A stretch of DNA of 64,000 nt, taken from positions 434,001-498,000 of the forward strand of contig JQNW01000004.1 of NCBI GenBank assembly GCA_000761475.1, written 5' to 3'. The DNA comes from Chromohalobacter israelensis. Lineage in GTDB: Bacteria > Pseudomonadota > Gammaproteobacteria > Pseudomonadales > Halomonadaceae. The translations under genes and the position numbers were made by a program. The notes under the pieces are model-generated. The model worked only from the letters and a program-made list of their open reading frames with translations. It was not told the origin of the DNA and did no database searches. Below, piece by piece: positions 49,950-60,712 of the stretch (position 1 is the first letter of the stretch; each line of letters opens with the position of its first letter).

Positions 49950-50825
49950 ATGACCGACCAGATTCAACGTTTCCTTTTCGACGAGACCAACGTGCGCGGC
50001 GAAATCGTCGGCCTGCAACAGGCCTACGCCGATGTGCTCGACAAACACGCCTACCCGGCGGCAGTAAGACGCCAGCTCGGCGAGCTGCTGGGTGCCGTGG
50101 CCCTGCTCACCGAAACCGTCAAGCTCGACGGCACCGTCAGCCTCGAAGTGCGCGGGCAGGGTGCCGTGCGGCTGTTGATGGCGGAGTCCAACCCCGGGGG
50201 CGAACTGCGCGCCATCGCACGCCTCGATGACGAGGCGGCGCTGCCCGAGGAAAACGCCTCGTTGACCGCCCTGGTGGGCGAGGCGCAAATCGTGATCACG
50301 CTGGACCCGCGCGACGGTCAGCGCTATCAGGGCATCGTCGCCGTCGAGGCCGATACCCTCGCCGCCTGCCTGGAAGATTACTTCGCACGTTCCGAGCAAC
50401 TGGCCACCCGCTTGTGGCTGGCGGCCGACGGCGATCGCGCGGCAGGCATGCTGCTGCAGCAGTTGCCCGATGACGCCTCCAATCGCGACCCCGATGCCTG
50501 GGAGCGCACCGTGCACCTGGCCACGACCCTGAGCGATGCCGAGTTGCTTGACCTCGATCAACGCGAGCTGCTTTATCGGCTCTTCCATGAAGAGCAGGCC
50601 CGCGTCTTCGAGCCCAAGGCGTTACGCTTCGGATGCACTTGTACGCGCGAGCGCATCGCCAGTGCCCTGCATGGCCTGGGCGCCGATGAGCTGCGCCACA
50701 TCGTGCGCGAACAAGGGGCGGTCGAGACGCAGTGCCATTTCTGCCATAGCCATTATCGTTTCACCGCTGCCGATATCGAGACGTTGATCGAATCCCCGGG
50801 AGCGGGGGCGCCGACGTTGCATTGA
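49950..50825 (+). CDS. hslO: Redox-regulated chaperone Hsp33
   Basis: A 291-residue cytosolic holdase activated by oxidation. The four zinc-binding cysteines are Cys229 and Cys231 (FGCTCTRER) and Cys262 and Cys265 ([11 protein letters not shown]), spaced as in E. coli Hsp33. The N-terminal [20 protein letters not shown] is typical. Paired with hslR. Confidence 0.94.
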
Positions 50826-50977
50826 CGGCAACGTTTTCCGCGCAGGTCCTTTTTGCCATAATGTCCGCCCCCTCAGTCTCGCCATGGCCCGACAAGAGGC
50901 AACCCATTGCCCGGGTGGCCTTGGCGAGTAAGCATCGGTTAACGAGAGAGAACCGCCTCCGGGCCCAGGACACGATA

Positions 50978-52561
50978 ATGACCACGACCCAAGCCGCCTC
51001 CCCGGCAGCCCATGACGCACGCCCCGTGCAGACGCATATCAATCTGAGCAGTGCCGCCCTGATCGAGCATGCCATCGCGCGTGGCGAAGGCCACCTGGCC
51101 GACAACGGCGCCTTCGTGGCGATCACTGGTCGGCGCACCGGCCGTTCCCCGAAGGATCGCTTCATCGTCAAGGAGCCTTCCACCGCGGACCTGATCGAGT
51201 GGGGCAGCGTCAATCAGCCGTTCGATGCCGACAAGTTCGATGCCCTGTGGGAGCGTGTCGAGGATTACCTGGCCGAGGGCGACAACTTCGTCTCCGAGTT
51301 GCACGTCGGCGCCGACCCCGAGCATTACCTGCCGATCCGCGTGACCACCGAGACCGCCTGGCACAATCTCTTCGGGCGGACGCTGTTCGTGCGTCCCGAG
51401 AGCTACAACCCCAAGGGCAAGAGCGAGTGGACCATCCTCAACGCGCCGCACTTCGAGTGCGTGCCCGAGCGTGACGGTACCCATTCCGACGGCACGGTCA
51501 TCCTCAACTTCGCACGTCGCCGGGTGCTCATCGCCGGCATGCGCTATGCCGGCGAAATGAAGAAGGCGATGTTCTCGGTGCAGAACTTCCTGCTGCCCGA
51601 GAAAGACGTTCTGCCCATGCACTGCAGCGCCAACGTGGGCGAGGACGGCGAGACCACGCTGTTCTTCGGTCTCTCGGGCACCGGCAAGACCACGCTGTCC
51701 GCCGACCCGTCGCGCTACCTGATCGGCGACGACGAGCATGGCTGGGGCGAGGGTACCGTGTTCAACCTGGAGGGCGGGTGCTATGCCAAGTGCATCGACC
51801 TGTCCGAGAAGAACGAGCCAATCATCTGGCACGCGATTCGCTTCGGTACCGTGCTCGAGAACGTGGTGCTCGACGAGTGCCGTCATCCCGACTACAGCGA
51901 TGACAGCCTGACGCAGAACTCTCGCGCCGCTTACCCTCTCGAACACATCGAGAAGCGCGTGCCGGAGAACCTGGCCGGCGAGCCCAGCGCGATCATCTTC
52001 CTGACCTGCGACATGAGCGGTGTGCTGCCGCCCGTCTCGCTGCTTTCCAAGGAAGCGGCGGCCTACCATTTTCTCTCCGGCTACACCGCCAAGGTGGGAT
52101 CCACCGAGATGGGGGCCTCCGCCGGCCTGGAGGCGACCTTTTCGACCTGCTTCGGTGCCCCGTTCTTCCCGCGCCCCGCACGTGAGTACGCCGATCTCTT
52201 GATCAAGCGCGTCGAGGCCTTCGAGTCGCGCGTGTACCTGGTCAATACCGGCTGGACCGGCGGTGCCTATGGCGAGGGAGGCTCGCGCTTCAGCATCCCC
52301 ACCACGCGCGCGATTATCGCGGCGATTCAGAACGGCGATCTCAAGGACGTCGAGACGCGCCACATCGACGGCTTGAACCTGGACGTGCCGGTGGCCGTGG
52401 ACGGCGTCGACCCGACGCTGCTCGACCCGCGTCAGGCATGGTCGGACAGCGCCGAGTACGAACGTCACATGCGGGCGCTGGCGACGCAGTTCATCGACAA
52501 CTTCGCCAAGTTCGACGGCGTCGATGACGCGATCATCGCCGCCGGGCCCTCGCTCGACTGA
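50978..52561 (+). CDS. pckA: Phosphoenolpyruvate carboxykinase (ATP)
   Basis: A 527-residue gluconeogenic enzyme that converts oxaloacetate and ATP to phosphoenolpyruvate. The kinase-1a motif [11 protein letters not shown] is near residue 233, and the metal-binding and ATP motifs [10 protein letters not shown] and [13 protein letters not shown] are present. [17 protein letters not shown] is the substrate-binding N-terminal motif. The ATG at 50978 has AGGA upstream. It ends the nudE-yrfG-hslRO-pckA block and has its own terminator. Confidence 0.95.
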   Translation: MTTTQAASPAAHDARPVQTHINLSSAALIEHAIARGEGHLADNGAFVAITGRRTGRSPKDRFIVKEPSTADLIEWGSVNQPFDADKFDALWERVEDYLAEGDNFVSELHVGADPEHYLPIRVTTETAWHNLFGRTLFVRPESYNPKGKSEWTILNAPHFECVPERDGTHSDGTVILNFARRRVLIAGMRYAGEMKKAMFSVQNFLLPEKDVLPMHCSANVGEDGETTLFFGLSGTGKTTLSADPSRYLIGDDEHGWGEGTVFNLEGGCYAKCIDLSEKNEPIIWHAIRFGTVLENVVLDECRHPDYSDDSLTQNSRAAYPLEHIEKRVPENLAGEPSAIIFLTCDMSGVLPPVSLLSKEAAAYHFLSGYTAKVGSTEMGASAGLEATFSTCFGAPFFPRPAREYADLLIKRVEAFESRVYLVNTGWTGGAYGEGGSRFSIPTTRAIIAAIQNGDLKDVETRHIDGLNLDVPVAVDGVDPTLLDPRQAWSDSAEYERHMRALATQFIDNFAKFDGVDDAIIAAGPSLD

Positions 52562-52588
52562 GCGAACCATTCGCGGAAACGCGCCTCT

Positions 52589-52622
52589 AACGGGGAGAGC
52601 CGGTTACCGGCTCTCCCCGTTG
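52589..52622 (+). terminator. Terminator after pckA
   Basis: AACGGGGAGAGCCGG-TTA-CCGGCTCTCCCCGTT is a perfect 15-bp stem 28 bases past the pckA stop. Confidence 0.82.
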
Positions 52623-52644
52623 TGCATCGACAGGAGGGAATGCC

Positions 52645-53151
52645 ATGCAGCGTCGTCGTTTTCTGGGGTGGCTGGGGGCCGCGGGTGCCCTCGGGACAGT
52701 GCCGAGCCTCGTGCTGGCGCGCCCCAAGTTGTCCCTCGAGCGGGGGGCGGATGTCGAGCCGCTGACCCTGACGGATGCCGAGTGGCGGGAGCGTCTGAGT
52801 CCGGAACGCTATCGGATCCTGCGCGAGAATGGCACCGAGCCCGCGGGCAGCAGTCCGCTCGACAAAGAGACCCGGGCGGGGGAGTACCGCTGTGCGGGCT
52901 GCGACCTGCCGCTGTTCTCGTCGCGCACCAAGTATGATTCCGGCACCGGCTGGCCGAGCTTCTACGATCACATCCAGGGTCACCTGTTGACCGAGCTCGA
53001 CTTCGTGCTGCTGATCCCCCGCACCGAATACCACTGCGCGCGCTGCGGTGGCCACCAGGGCCATGTCTTCGAGGACGGGCCGGCGCCCACAGGGCTGCGC
53101 TGGTGCAACAACGGCCTGGCGCTGCGCTTCGTACCCGACGCGACGTCCTGA
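52645..53151 (+). CDS. msrB: TAT-exported peptide methionine-(R)-S-oxide reductase
   Basis: A 168-residue MsrB that repairs R-methionine sulfoxide in proteins. A twin-arginine signal ([15 protein letters not shown], then a hydrophobic core to about residue 25) predicts export of the folded protein to the periplasm. Zinc cysteines Cys83/Cys86 and Cys131/Cys134 are present. The catalytic Cys154 lies in [12 protein letters not shown], and the substrate motif is [10 protein letters not shown]. The strong CAGGAGGG sets the start. Confidence 0.9.
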   Translation: MQRRRFLGWLGAAGALGTVPSLVLARPKLSLERGADVEPLTLTDAEWRERLSPERYRILRENGTEPAGSSPLDKETRAGEYRCAGCDLPLFSSRTKYDSGTGWPSFYDHIQGHLLTELDFVLLIPRTEYHCARCGGHQGHVFEDGPAPTGLRWCNNGLALRFVPDATS

Positions 53152-53278
53152 TCCGCCATCTGCGTCGCGCCGGTGGTTGTGGTACCTTGTCGCCACTTTC
53201 GTCATGTCGGCCCGCCTTGTGGCGGGCCGGAGTTTTGCCGAGTGGAGTTCGCTCGGCCCGGAGAACGTCAAGGACATC

Positions 53279-55618
53279 ATGGACGCTAATCTCAAGATCG
53301 TTTCCCGGCTCGCCGAAGAGCTGGCCGTTCGTTCCCAGCAAGTCAGCGCCGCCGTGGCGCTGCTCGACGACGGCGCCACCGTTCCCTTCATTTCCCGTTA
53401 CCGCAAGGAAGTCACCGGCGGACTGGACGATGGCCAGCTGCGCACGCTGGAAGAGCGCCTGCGCTACTTGCGCGAGCTGGAAGAACGGCGTGGCACGGTG
53501 CTGGCCAGCATCGACGAACAGGGCAAGCTGACCGAGGCCCTGGCCGCGCAGATCGAGGCCGCCGATACCAAGCAGCGTCTCGAGGATTTGTACCTGCCGT
53601 ACAAGAAAAAGCGTCGCACCAAGGCGCAGATCGCCCGCGAGGCGGGGCTTGCCCCCTTGGCCGAGTCGCTCTTGGCCGATCCCGATCTCGACCCCGAGAC
53701 CGAAGCGGCAAGATATGTCCGTGCCGCCGAAGGCGATACGCCCGCCGTCGAGGACGCCAAGGCCGCACTGGATGGCGCCAAGCAGATCCTCATGGAGCAG
53801 TTCAGCGAAGACCCCGACCTGGTCGGCCAGTTGCGTGAACGGCTGTGGAGCGAGGGGCAACTGGTGGCGCGCGTGATGAGCGGCAAGGAGCAGGAGGGGG
53901 CCAAGTTCTCGGATTATTTCGAGCACGACGAACCCTTCGCCAAGACGCCCTCGCACCGGGCCTTGGCCATGTTCCGCGGCCGCAACGAGGGAGTGTTGTC
54001 CCTGGCGATTCGTCTCCCCGGCGAGGAGGAGGCCGAGATCCATCCCGCCGAGGTGGCCATCGCCAGACACGCCGAGGTGGCGCTGACCGGCACCCGGCCG
54101 GCCACGCGCTGGCTCAAGGAAGTGGTGCGCTGGACCTGGCGCGTCAAGTTGTACACTCACCTCGAAACCGAGCTGATGAGTCGCCTGCGCGAGCGTGCCG
54201 AACGCGAGGCCATCGACGTCTTCGCCGCCAACCTCAAGGATCTGCTGCTGGCAGCGCCGGCGGGGGCGAAAGCCACGCTGGCCATCGACCCCGGCCTGCG
54301 TACCGGCTGCAAGGTCGTGGTCGTGGACGCCACCGGCAAGTATCTGGAAGACACCGTCATCTATCCGCATGCGCCGCAGAAGCGCTGGGATCAGTCCCTG
54401 GCGACGCTGGCGGCGTTGGTCGAGAAACACGAAGTGGCCCTGATCGCGGTCGGCAACGGCACGGCCAGCCGCGAGACCGACAAGCTTGCCGGCGAGCTGG
54501 TCAAGCGTGTTTCGCGGCCGGTCGCCAAGGTCATGGTCAGCGAGGCCGGGGCGTCGGTGTATTCCGCCTCCGAGCTGGCGGCGCGCGAGTTTCCACAGCT
54601 CGACGTCACCGTGCGTGGCGCGATCTCGATCGCGCGCCGTCTGCAGGATCCGCTGGCCGAGCTGGTCAAGATCGAGCCCAAGTCCATCGGGGTCGGCCAG
54701 TATCAGCACGATGTCTCCCAGGTGCAGCTGTCGCGCAGCCTGGAGGCGGTCATCGAGGACTGCGTCAACGCGGTGGGCGTGGAACTCAACACGGCCTCGA
54801 GTGCATTGCTGGCGCGGGTTTCCGGGCTCAACCCGACCCTCGCGGAGAATATCGTCGCCCAGCGCGATGCCAAGGGACAGTTCACCTCGCGTCGCGAATT
54901 GCTCGACGTCAGCCGGCTGGGGCCCAAGACGTTCGAGCAGTGCGCGGGTTTCTTGCGCATCATGAACGGTGACAACCCCCTCGATGCCAGCGCCGTCCAC
55001 CCCGAGGCCTATGCGGTGGTGAATCGCATCGCCAAGCGACACCAGCGGGACCTGGCGGGCGTGATCGGCGACAGCGATTTCCTCAAGTCGTTGAATCCGG
55101 CCGATTATGTCGATGACACCTTCGGCGTGCCCACCATCAGCGACATTCTCAAGGAACTGGACAAGCCTGGACGCGATCCTCGTCCCGAGTTTCGCGCGGC
55201 CCAGTTCCGCGATGGCGTGGAAACGCTCAAGGATCTCGAACCCGGCATGGTGCTGGAAGGCAGCGTGACCAACGTCACCCACTTCGGGGCCTTCGTCGAC
55301 ATCGGCGTCCACCAGGATGGCCTGGTGCACATTTCGGCGTTGTCCGAGACGTTCATCGAGGACCCGCGCCAGGTAGTCAAGGCGGGCGACATCGTGAAGG
55401 TGAAAGTCATGGAAGTGGATCTCGAGCGCGCGCGAATCGGTTTGTCGATGCGCATGGGCGATACGCCCGGCGAGAGCTCGCGCGGCGGCGAACGGCCGTC
55501 GCGCCGTCAGCGCGGCGGCCGTGACCAGAACGGGCAGGGCAAGCGCGACCGGAGCCCGTCCGGTGGCGGTCTGGGCGCCCTCGGCGAGGCGCTGGAGAAG
55601 GCGCGTCGCCAATCTTGA
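53279..55618 (+). CDS. tex: Tex-family S1 RNA-binding protein
   Basis: A 779-residue transcription accessory protein. The order is an N-terminal helix-turn-helix region ([17 protein letters not shown]), a YqgF-like domain ([13 protein letters not shown]), a helix-hairpin-helix domain ([18 protein letters not shown]) and a C-terminal S1 domain ([20 protein letters not shown]). An Arg/Gly-rich tail follows. AAGGA six bases upstream sets the ATG at 53279; the open frame extends further upstream without support. Confidence 0.93.
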   Translation: MDANLKIVSRLAEELAVRSQQVSAAVALLDDGATVPFISRYRKEVTGGLDDGQLRTLEERLRYLRELEERRGTVLASIDEQGKLTEALAAQIEAADTKQRLEDLYLPYKKKRRTKAQIAREAGLAPLAESLLADPDLDPETEAARYVRAAEGDTPAVEDAKAALDGAKQILMEQFSEDPDLVGQLRERLWSEGQLVARVMSGKEQEGAKFSDYFEHDEPFAKTPSHRALAMFRGRNEGVLSLAIRLPGEEEAEIHPAEVAIARHAEVALTGTRPATRWLKEVVRWTWRVKLYTHLETELMSRLRERAEREAIDVFAANLKDLLLAAPAGAKATLAIDPGLRTGCKVVVVDATGKYLEDTVIYPHAPQKRWDQSLATLAALVEKHEVALIAVGNGTASRETDKLAGELVKRVSRPVAKVMVSEAGASVYSASELAAREFPQLDVTVRGAISIARRLQDPLAELVKIEPKSIGVGQYQHDVSQVQLSRSLEAVIEDCVNAVGVELNTASSALLARVSGLNPTLAENIVAQRDAKGQFTSRRELLDVSRLGPKTFEQCAGFLRIMNGDNPLDASAVHPEAYAVVNRIAKRHQRDLAGVIGDSDFLKSLNPADYVDDTFGVPTISDILKELDKPGRDPRPEFRAAQFRDGVETLKDLEPGMVLEGSVTNVTHFGAFVDIGVHQDGLVHISALSETFIEDPRQVVKAGDIVKVKVMEVDLERARIGLSMRMGDTPGESSRGGERPSRRQRGGRDQNGQGKRDRSPSGGGLGALGEALEKARRQS

Positions 55619-55831
55619 GGCGCTCCCGAATGCGCTTGCGGCTTGAAAGGCGCCGGGACGCCTCCATAATGGTTTTTTCATGCGGCGCGCCCAGGCTGCC
55701 GTCGCATCGCCGGCATGGCCGGCGATGCGCTTGCCGCACACACGCGGCCGGCCGACACCGCCGGCCGGATACGGTCCATCGGTGACATACCGGGAGAAGC
55801 CGAGCTTTTCCCAGACGTGAGGGAATTAATC

Positions 55832-57427
55832 TTGTCCGAACCACTCGCCACCGCCATTCAGCGCATGCAGGGGCTGGCTCGCCAAGGGCTCTTCGGCCGC
55901 TTGCGCCGCGGCATCGAGAAGGAAGGCTTGCGCGTCGACGGCGCCGGGCGCATCGCCCAAACGCCACACCCCCATGCCCTGGGCTCCAAGCTCGCGCACC
56001 CCTATATCACCACCGATTACTCCGAGGCCCTGCTCGAGTACATCACGCCGGTGTACTGCCGGCCCACCGACGCGCTGGCGTTTCTCGGCGACCTGTTGCG
56101 CTACAGCTACCGCAAGCTCGACGATGAATTGATCTGGCCGGCCAGCATGCCGAGTCGTCTCGACGGCAACGACAGCGTGACCATCGCCGACTACGGCACC
56201 TCCAACGTCGGGACCATGAAGCATGTCTATCGCAAGGGGCTCGACGTGCGCTATGGGCGCATCATGCAGTCCATCGCCGGCGTGCATTACAACGTCTCGC
56301 TGCCGGAGGATCTGTGGCCACGGTTGCGCGAACTGGAAGGTCGCACCGGCGAGAGCCTCGAGGGGTATCGCTCCAGCCGTTATTTCGACTTGATCCGCAA
56401 CTTCCGCCGTCATAGCTGGCTGTTGCTGTACCTGTTCGGCGCTTCCCCGGCGCTGGACCGCAGCTTTCTGACCGGCGAGGCGCCGTCGCACCTCGAGGCA
56501 CTGGGCAAGCACACTCTGGCGGGGCGCTATGCCACCAGCCTGCGCATGTCCGACCTGGGCTACCAGAACAAGGTGCAGGAGCAGCTCAAGATCTGTTTCA
56601 ACTCGTTGTCGAACTACGTGGGCACGCTGCGTCACGCCATCAGCACCCCATGGCCCGACTATCAGCGCTTCGGGGTCAACGTCGATGGCGACTGGCGTCA
56701 ACTCAACGCCAATATCCTGCAGATCGAGAACGAGTATTACAGCGACATTCGTCCCAAGCGAGTGGCACGCCACGACGAGACGCCCACCCAGGCGCTGGAA
56801 GCGCGCGGCGTCGAGTACATCGAAGTGCGCTGCCTGGACCTCGACCCCTTCACGCCGCTGGGCATCGATGAAACGCAGATGCGTTTCCTGGATACCTTCC
56901 TGCTGTGGTGCCTGCTTTCCGAGAGCCCCTGGATTCCCGACGAAGAATGCGATCGTCTCGACGACAACCGCCGCCTGGTGGTGGAGCGCGGCCGCGACCC
57001 CGAGTTGATGCTCAGCGTCGGCGATCGCCAGCGCTATCTGCGCGACTGGGGCCACGAGATCTTCGGCGAACTGGAGGCGGTGGCCGAGCTGCTCGACGCC
57101 CAGGAGGAGGCGACGCCGCACCGGGAGGCGCTCGCCGCGCTCAAGCCGCGTCTCGACGACCCCGAGCTGACGCCTTCCGGGCAGCTCTATGCGCAACTGG
57201 TCAACGAGAACATGGAGTATCTCGACCAGGTACGCGAGCTGGCCGAGCGTCAGGCCGCCGAGCTGCGCGATGCGCCCATGGATCGTGCCCGCGAGGCGCT
57301 GTTCGAGCAGCTCGTCGAGACCTCGCATCAGCAGCAGGCCGATATCGAGCGGGCCGACCATGAGGATTTCGCCACCTTTCTGGCGCACTATTTCGAACGC
57401 GCGGGCAAGCCGCTCAGCGCGGCTTGA
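55832..57427 (+). CDS. gshA: Glutamate-cysteine ligase
   Basis: GshA makes gamma-glutamylcysteine, the first step of glutathione synthesis. The 531-residue product matches the proteobacterial family: RRGIEKEGLRVDGAGRIAQT, ITTDYSEALLEYITP, MQSIAGVHYNVSLP and YIEVRCLDLDPF. The start is taken as TTG at 55832, preceded by GAGGGA; a GTG at 55817 is possible. An upstream in-frame ATG at 55715 lies in the loop of a hairpin and is rejected. A terminator follows. Confidence 0.92.
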   Translation: MSEPLATAIQRMQGLARQGLFGRLRRGIEKEGLRVDGAGRIAQTPHPHALGSKLAHPYITTDYSEALLEYITPVYCRPTDALAFLGDLLRYSYRKLDDELIWPASMPSRLDGNDSVTIADYGTSNVGTMKHVYRKGLDVRYGRIMQSIAGVHYNVSLPEDLWPRLRELEGRTGESLEGYRSSRYFDLIRNFRRHSWLLLYLFGASPALDRSFLTGEAPSHLEALGKHTLAGRYATSLRMSDLGYQNKVQEQLKICFNSLSNYVGTLRHAISTPWPDYQRFGVNVDGDWRQLNANILQIENEYYSDIRPKRVARHDETPTQALEARGVEYIEVRCLDLDPFTPLGIDETQMRFLDTFLLWCLLSESPWIPDEECDRLDDNRRLVVERGRDPELMLSVGDRQRYLRDWGHEIFGELEAVAELLDAQEEATPHREALAALKPRLDDPELTPSGQLYAQLVNENMEYLDQVRELAERQAAELRDAPMDRAREALFEQLVETSHQQQADIERADHEDFATFLAHYFERAGKPLSAA

Positions 57428-57445
57428 ACCAGGGCGTCGTTCCAG

Positions 57446-57476
57446 GGCCCGTGCACAGGTTCGCACGGGCCTTTTC
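57446..57476 (+). terminator. Rho-independent terminator after gshA
   Basis: GGCCCGTGC and GCACGGGCC form a 9-bp stem with an 8-base loop, followed by TTTT. Confidence 0.85.
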
Positions 57477-57591
57477 GTGAATGTCGGGTCGTGAACGCCG
57501 GGGCTGAGTGTCCGGGGCGTGAGCGTCAGGCGGTCAATGCAAACAACGCGATGGGCGAGCGTGCGGCTGGCCGGAAAGCGTATAGGGAGAG

Positions 57592-58116
57592 ATGACGATG
57601 ATCATTCGCTTGGCCGGCATGAGTGTGCGTCAGGGCTGTCTGCTGGGCCTTCTGATGTGCGCGCTGATGATGGGCGTGGCGCTGGTACTGCAATACGTCT
57701 ATGGCTTGACGCCATGCCCGCTGTGCATCGGGCAGCGGATTGCCGTGCTGCTGGCCGCGTTCGTCTTCGCGATCGGTGCGCTGCACAATCCTGCGGGGAA
57801 CCTGGGGCGCGGACTCTACGCCGGGCTGGCGGCGCTGGGCTCGGCGCTGGGGCTGGCAGTCGCCGCGCGTCATGTATGGTTGCAGTCGTTGCCGCCGGAG
57901 AACGTGCCGAGTTGCGGGCCGGGACTAGACTACATGATGGAAGTGCTGCCATTGTGGGATGTACTCTCTAGGGTGCTGTCCGGCTCTGGGGAGTGTGCCG
58001 AGATACACGGCTCGCTGCTGGGCATGTCGATCCCGCAATGGACGCTTCTGGGGTTCGCCGTGTTGCTGCTGATTCCGCTGGGCATGCTGGCCGGTATCGT
58101 GATTCGCCGCCGTTGA
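57592..58116 (+). CDS. dsbB: Disulfide bond formation protein B
   Basis: A 174-residue inner-membrane protein with four helices that reoxidises DsbA and passes electrons to quinone. The first periplasmic pair is Cys42/Cys45 (TPCPLCIGQR) and the second is Cys108/Cys135. The quinone-site Arg follows the CPLC motif. AGGGAGAG sets the start. It is 82 bases upstream of rsd. Confidence 0.92.
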   Translation: MTMIIRLAGMSVRQGCLLGLLMCALMMGVALVLQYVYGLTPCPLCIGQRIAVLLAAFVFAIGALHNPAGNLGRGLYAGLAALGSALGLAVAARHVWLQSLPPENVPSCGPGLDYMMEVLPLWDVLSRVLSGSGECAEIHGSLLGMSIPQWTLLGFAVLLLIPLGMLAGIVIRRR

Positions 58117-58198
58117 GGCGGCCGGGAAACGGCGGGAAGGCCGTTGCCCTCAATGTCAGGGAGCATGGCTCGCGAGGCCATGACAGGAGAGACTCACC

Positions 58199-58708
58199 AT
58201 GCTGGAAGATACCAAGACGGCGTTGGAGCGCTGGGGCGGTGTGCATACGCTGATCGACCGCTGGCTGGAGCAGCGTCGCGATATGGTGGTGACGCTGGTG
58301 GAACTGCAGGAAGCCTGCGACGCCGAGCTGGAAACGGTCACCAAGGAGCGCATCGACGCCTTCAGCGAGACCCTGATGGATTACATCAGCGGTGGCCATT
58401 TCGAAATCTATCCGCAACTGCGTGACGAGGCGGTGGCCTTCGACGATCAGGAGGCCCTGGCACTCGCCGACCATCTGCTCGCACGCCTGGAAATGTCCAC
58501 GCAAATGGTGCTGGAATTCGACAACGACTACTCTACCCCGGTGCGCTGTCAGCACTATGCGGCGCGCTTGCCGGCATGGCTCGAGCGTTTGACGAAAGGT
58601 CTGACCGAACGCTTTGCCCTCGAGGATCAGTTGATCGCGCGTCTGCATGCCGCGCATGCGCCGTTGCATGCCAGCGAGGCGGCGAGCGCGCCTCGCGCCT
58701 TGTCGTGA
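58199..58708 (+). CDS. rsd: Rsd/AlgQ anti-RNA polymerase sigma factor
   Basis: A 169-residue helical protein of the Rsd/AlgQ family that binds sigma-70 and lowers its use in stationary phase. The diagnostic opening ERWGGVHTLIDRWLEQRR and the later YISGGHFEIYP are clear. CAGGAGAG lies upstream. The dsbB-rsd neighbourhood also occurs in pseudomonads. Confidence 0.88.
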   Translation: MLEDTKTALERWGGVHTLIDRWLEQRRDMVVTLVELQEACDAELETVTKERIDAFSETLMDYISGGHFEIYPQLRDEAVAFDDQEALALADHLLARLEMSTQMVLEFDNDYSTPVRCQHYAARLPAWLERLTKGLTERFALEDQLIARLHAAHAPLHASEAASAPRALS

Positions 58709-58752
58709 AGGGACGCCCCGGGCGCCACCGTGCGGTGACATCCCATGGGCAG

Positions 58753-60678
58753 TCAGTCGTCGGGTAGAAAGTGCGTGATACCGCCGTCGACGCCCAGTTG
58801 GGCGATGTCCACCGGGCGGCCCTGGGCATCCAGCGTGACCAGGCCGATGCCGGACTGGTTCCAGAGCCGCTCGCCGTGGCTGGCCCCTTGCGGTCGGCGT
58901 GGACGAATGCGCATCGGGCGACGTTTGGTGAACCAGTTGAGTGGCGACGCAGGGGCATAAAGCCAGCGGTTGAGGCGGTCGAACGTATCCAGCAGCCGGC
59001 GGGGGAACTCGTTCTTCAACCCGCTGCTGGTGATCTGCCACAGGCGCGGTCCGTGCTGGCGCTGGCGGATATCGATGTCATAGACGAACGAGTAATGCAC
59101 GTCGCCCGAGAGAATCACGTAATTGCCGGGTGTGCGGGTATGCCGAAAGATATTGAGCATGACGCTGGCGGCCCCTCGGTGCGCCATCCAGTTTTCCGCA
59201 TCCACCAGCAACGGCTTGCCCGCCAGGGTGAAGAGTCGTTGTATCCCCTCGATCAGCTTCACCCCGAACATCGGCGCCGGCGAGACGATGATCACCGAGC
59301 GCTGCCCGAGCAGCACCTGCTGCAGGTCGCTCAAGGCTTCCCAGTCCATCAGGCCCGACGGGTAATGACGTCGACGCTCGCTGCGCCAGCGGTGCGTACG
59401 TGTATCGAGCACCACCAGGCGTGGCGTGGAAGGGAGCTGATAATGCCAATGATCGAAGGCATGCAGGTGCTCGATGAGGGTGTCCTGCGTTTGGCAGTCG
59501 AGTCGCCCGGCCGTGTCGCGCTGCTCGAACAGTGTCGCCAGCATGGGCCATAACGCACGAAAGGCGTCAGGGTCGTTGCCCCAGCCCTGACACAGCAGAT
59601 ATCCCAGCAGGGCGTTGCCGATGATGCGTCGCGAGAACGGGTGGCCGTAGGCGGTTTCCTCCCAGGCCGCGGACAGGTTCCAGTCATCGGTGACGTCGTG
59701 GTCGTCGAAGATCATCAGGATCGGCAGGTGGGCCATCACGCGTGCGGCGCGGGGCAGTCCCTCGCGGAAGGCAGCGATGATCCCGGCCTCGGTGTCGAAG
59801 ATCTCCGCCAGCGTGTCGTCGAGCGCGGGGCGAGCCACCTCGATCAGCGTCCAGGGTGTCGGCGACCATGCCAGCAGGTACATGGCCATGACCTCGCCCA
59901 GCGTGATCAAGTGGTTGTGGGCATTGCTGGTGGTGAAGACCGGCTTGCGGACACCGCCGAAAAAGCGCTCGCGCAGTTTTTCGTTGGCCTTGAACGCGGG
60001 CAGCAGCCGTTCGCGTCGGTAATAGGTGTCGGGATGCGTGTACAGGCTCTCGGCGTCGTCGACCACCGCGCCCTGGACGCATTCGCCGAACAGTCCCAGC
60101 CGCCGGACGAGGGCATGGATGGCGACCAGCATCGGCCCGGCGACGTCGTCGGCGTAGATCTGATCGCCGCTCATCACCAGCGCCGCGGGCATGCGTTCGG
60201 GGTTGTCCCGCATCGCCTCGACATGCGCATCGGCGCGCACCAGCCCGTCGCCGGAAGGATGGTGCGGTTTGCGACACGACCCATGCAGCAGCGAATCGAA
60301 ACGCGAGCGCAGCACGAAACTCGGACGGATCGCCCCGTCATGCAGCAGATGCGGCGCCCAGTCGGCGATGCCCCGTGTGTTGCCACCGGCGTCGGACACG
60401 AGCAGGTCATAGCCGATCGTGCGGTTGCAGGGCAGCGGCGTGGCGAGCGGCACGTCGATGAGGTGCAGCCAGGCGTGCGTACCCACCGGCAAGCGCCGGC
60501 ACAGCGAGCTGTCCAGCGCCAGGCGTTGATTCGACGTGTCCGTTTCCTCGGGGTGCAAGGTCAACGTCAGGTCGAGCGGACGCGACCCGACCAGCCAGAT
60601 GACCAGGCGGTCGGGGAGGCAACGGCGCAGGATCGGTCCAGCCAGGACCTCGGGCAGGGAAGCGTGAGACGACGTCAT
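58753..60678 (-). CDS. PhoD-like metallophosphatase family protein
   Basis: A 641-residue protein with a PhoD-like metallophosphatase core: HGSCRKPHHPSGDGLVRAD, ALVMSGDQIYADDVAGPM, LPILMIFDDHDVTDDWN and NYVILSGDVHYSFVYD carry the metal-binding Asp, Asn and His residues. No signal peptide or TAT motif is visible, so it is probably cytoplasmic, unlike Bacillus PhoD. The start at 60678 places the core at the usual distance. Substrate unknown. Confidence 0.84.
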   Translation of the reverse strand: MTSSHASLPEVLAGPILRRCLPDRLVIWLVGSRPLDLTLTLHPEETDTSNQRLALDSSLCRRLPVGTHAWLHLIDVPLATPLPCNRTIGYDLLVSDAGGNTRGIADWAPHLLHDGAIRPSFVLRSRFDSLLHGSCRKPHHPSGDGLVRADAHVEAMRDNPERMPAALVMSGDQIYADDVAGPMLVAIHALVRRLGLFGECVQGAVVDDAESLYTHPDTYYRRERLLPAFKANEKLRERFFGGVRKPVFTTSNAHNHLITLGEVMAMYLLAWSPTPWTLIEVARPALDDTLAEIFDTEAGIIAAFREGLPRAARVMAHLPILMIFDDHDVTDDWNLSAAWEETAYGHPFSRRIIGNALLGYLLCQGWGNDPDAFRALWPMLATLFEQRDTAGRLDCQTQDTLIEHLHAFDHWHYQLPSTPRLVVLDTRTHRWRSERRRHYPSGLMDWEALSDLQQVLLGQRSVIIVSPAPMFGVKLIEGIQRLFTLAGKPLLVDAENWMAHRGAASVMLNIFRHTRTPGNYVILSGDVHYSFVYDIDIRQRQHGPRLWQITSSGLKNEFPRRLLDTFDRLNRWLYAPASPLNWFTKRRPMRIRPRRPQGASHGERLWNQSGIGLVTLDAQGRPVDIAQLGVDGGITHFLPDD

Positions 60679-60712
60679 GGGGCCAGCATAACTGGCGGCT
60701 TGCATGGCGTCA

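Noticed and set aside
55701-55728. Hairpin after tex as a true terminator
   Set aside because: A perfect GCATCGCCGGC stem is present but no T-run follows; it is not listed as a terminator.
55715-55831. ATG at 55715 as the gshA start
   Set aside because: It lies in the loop of a GCATCGCCGGC hairpin between tex and gshA, and the added residues are not conserved; TTG at 55832 has GAGGGA upstream.
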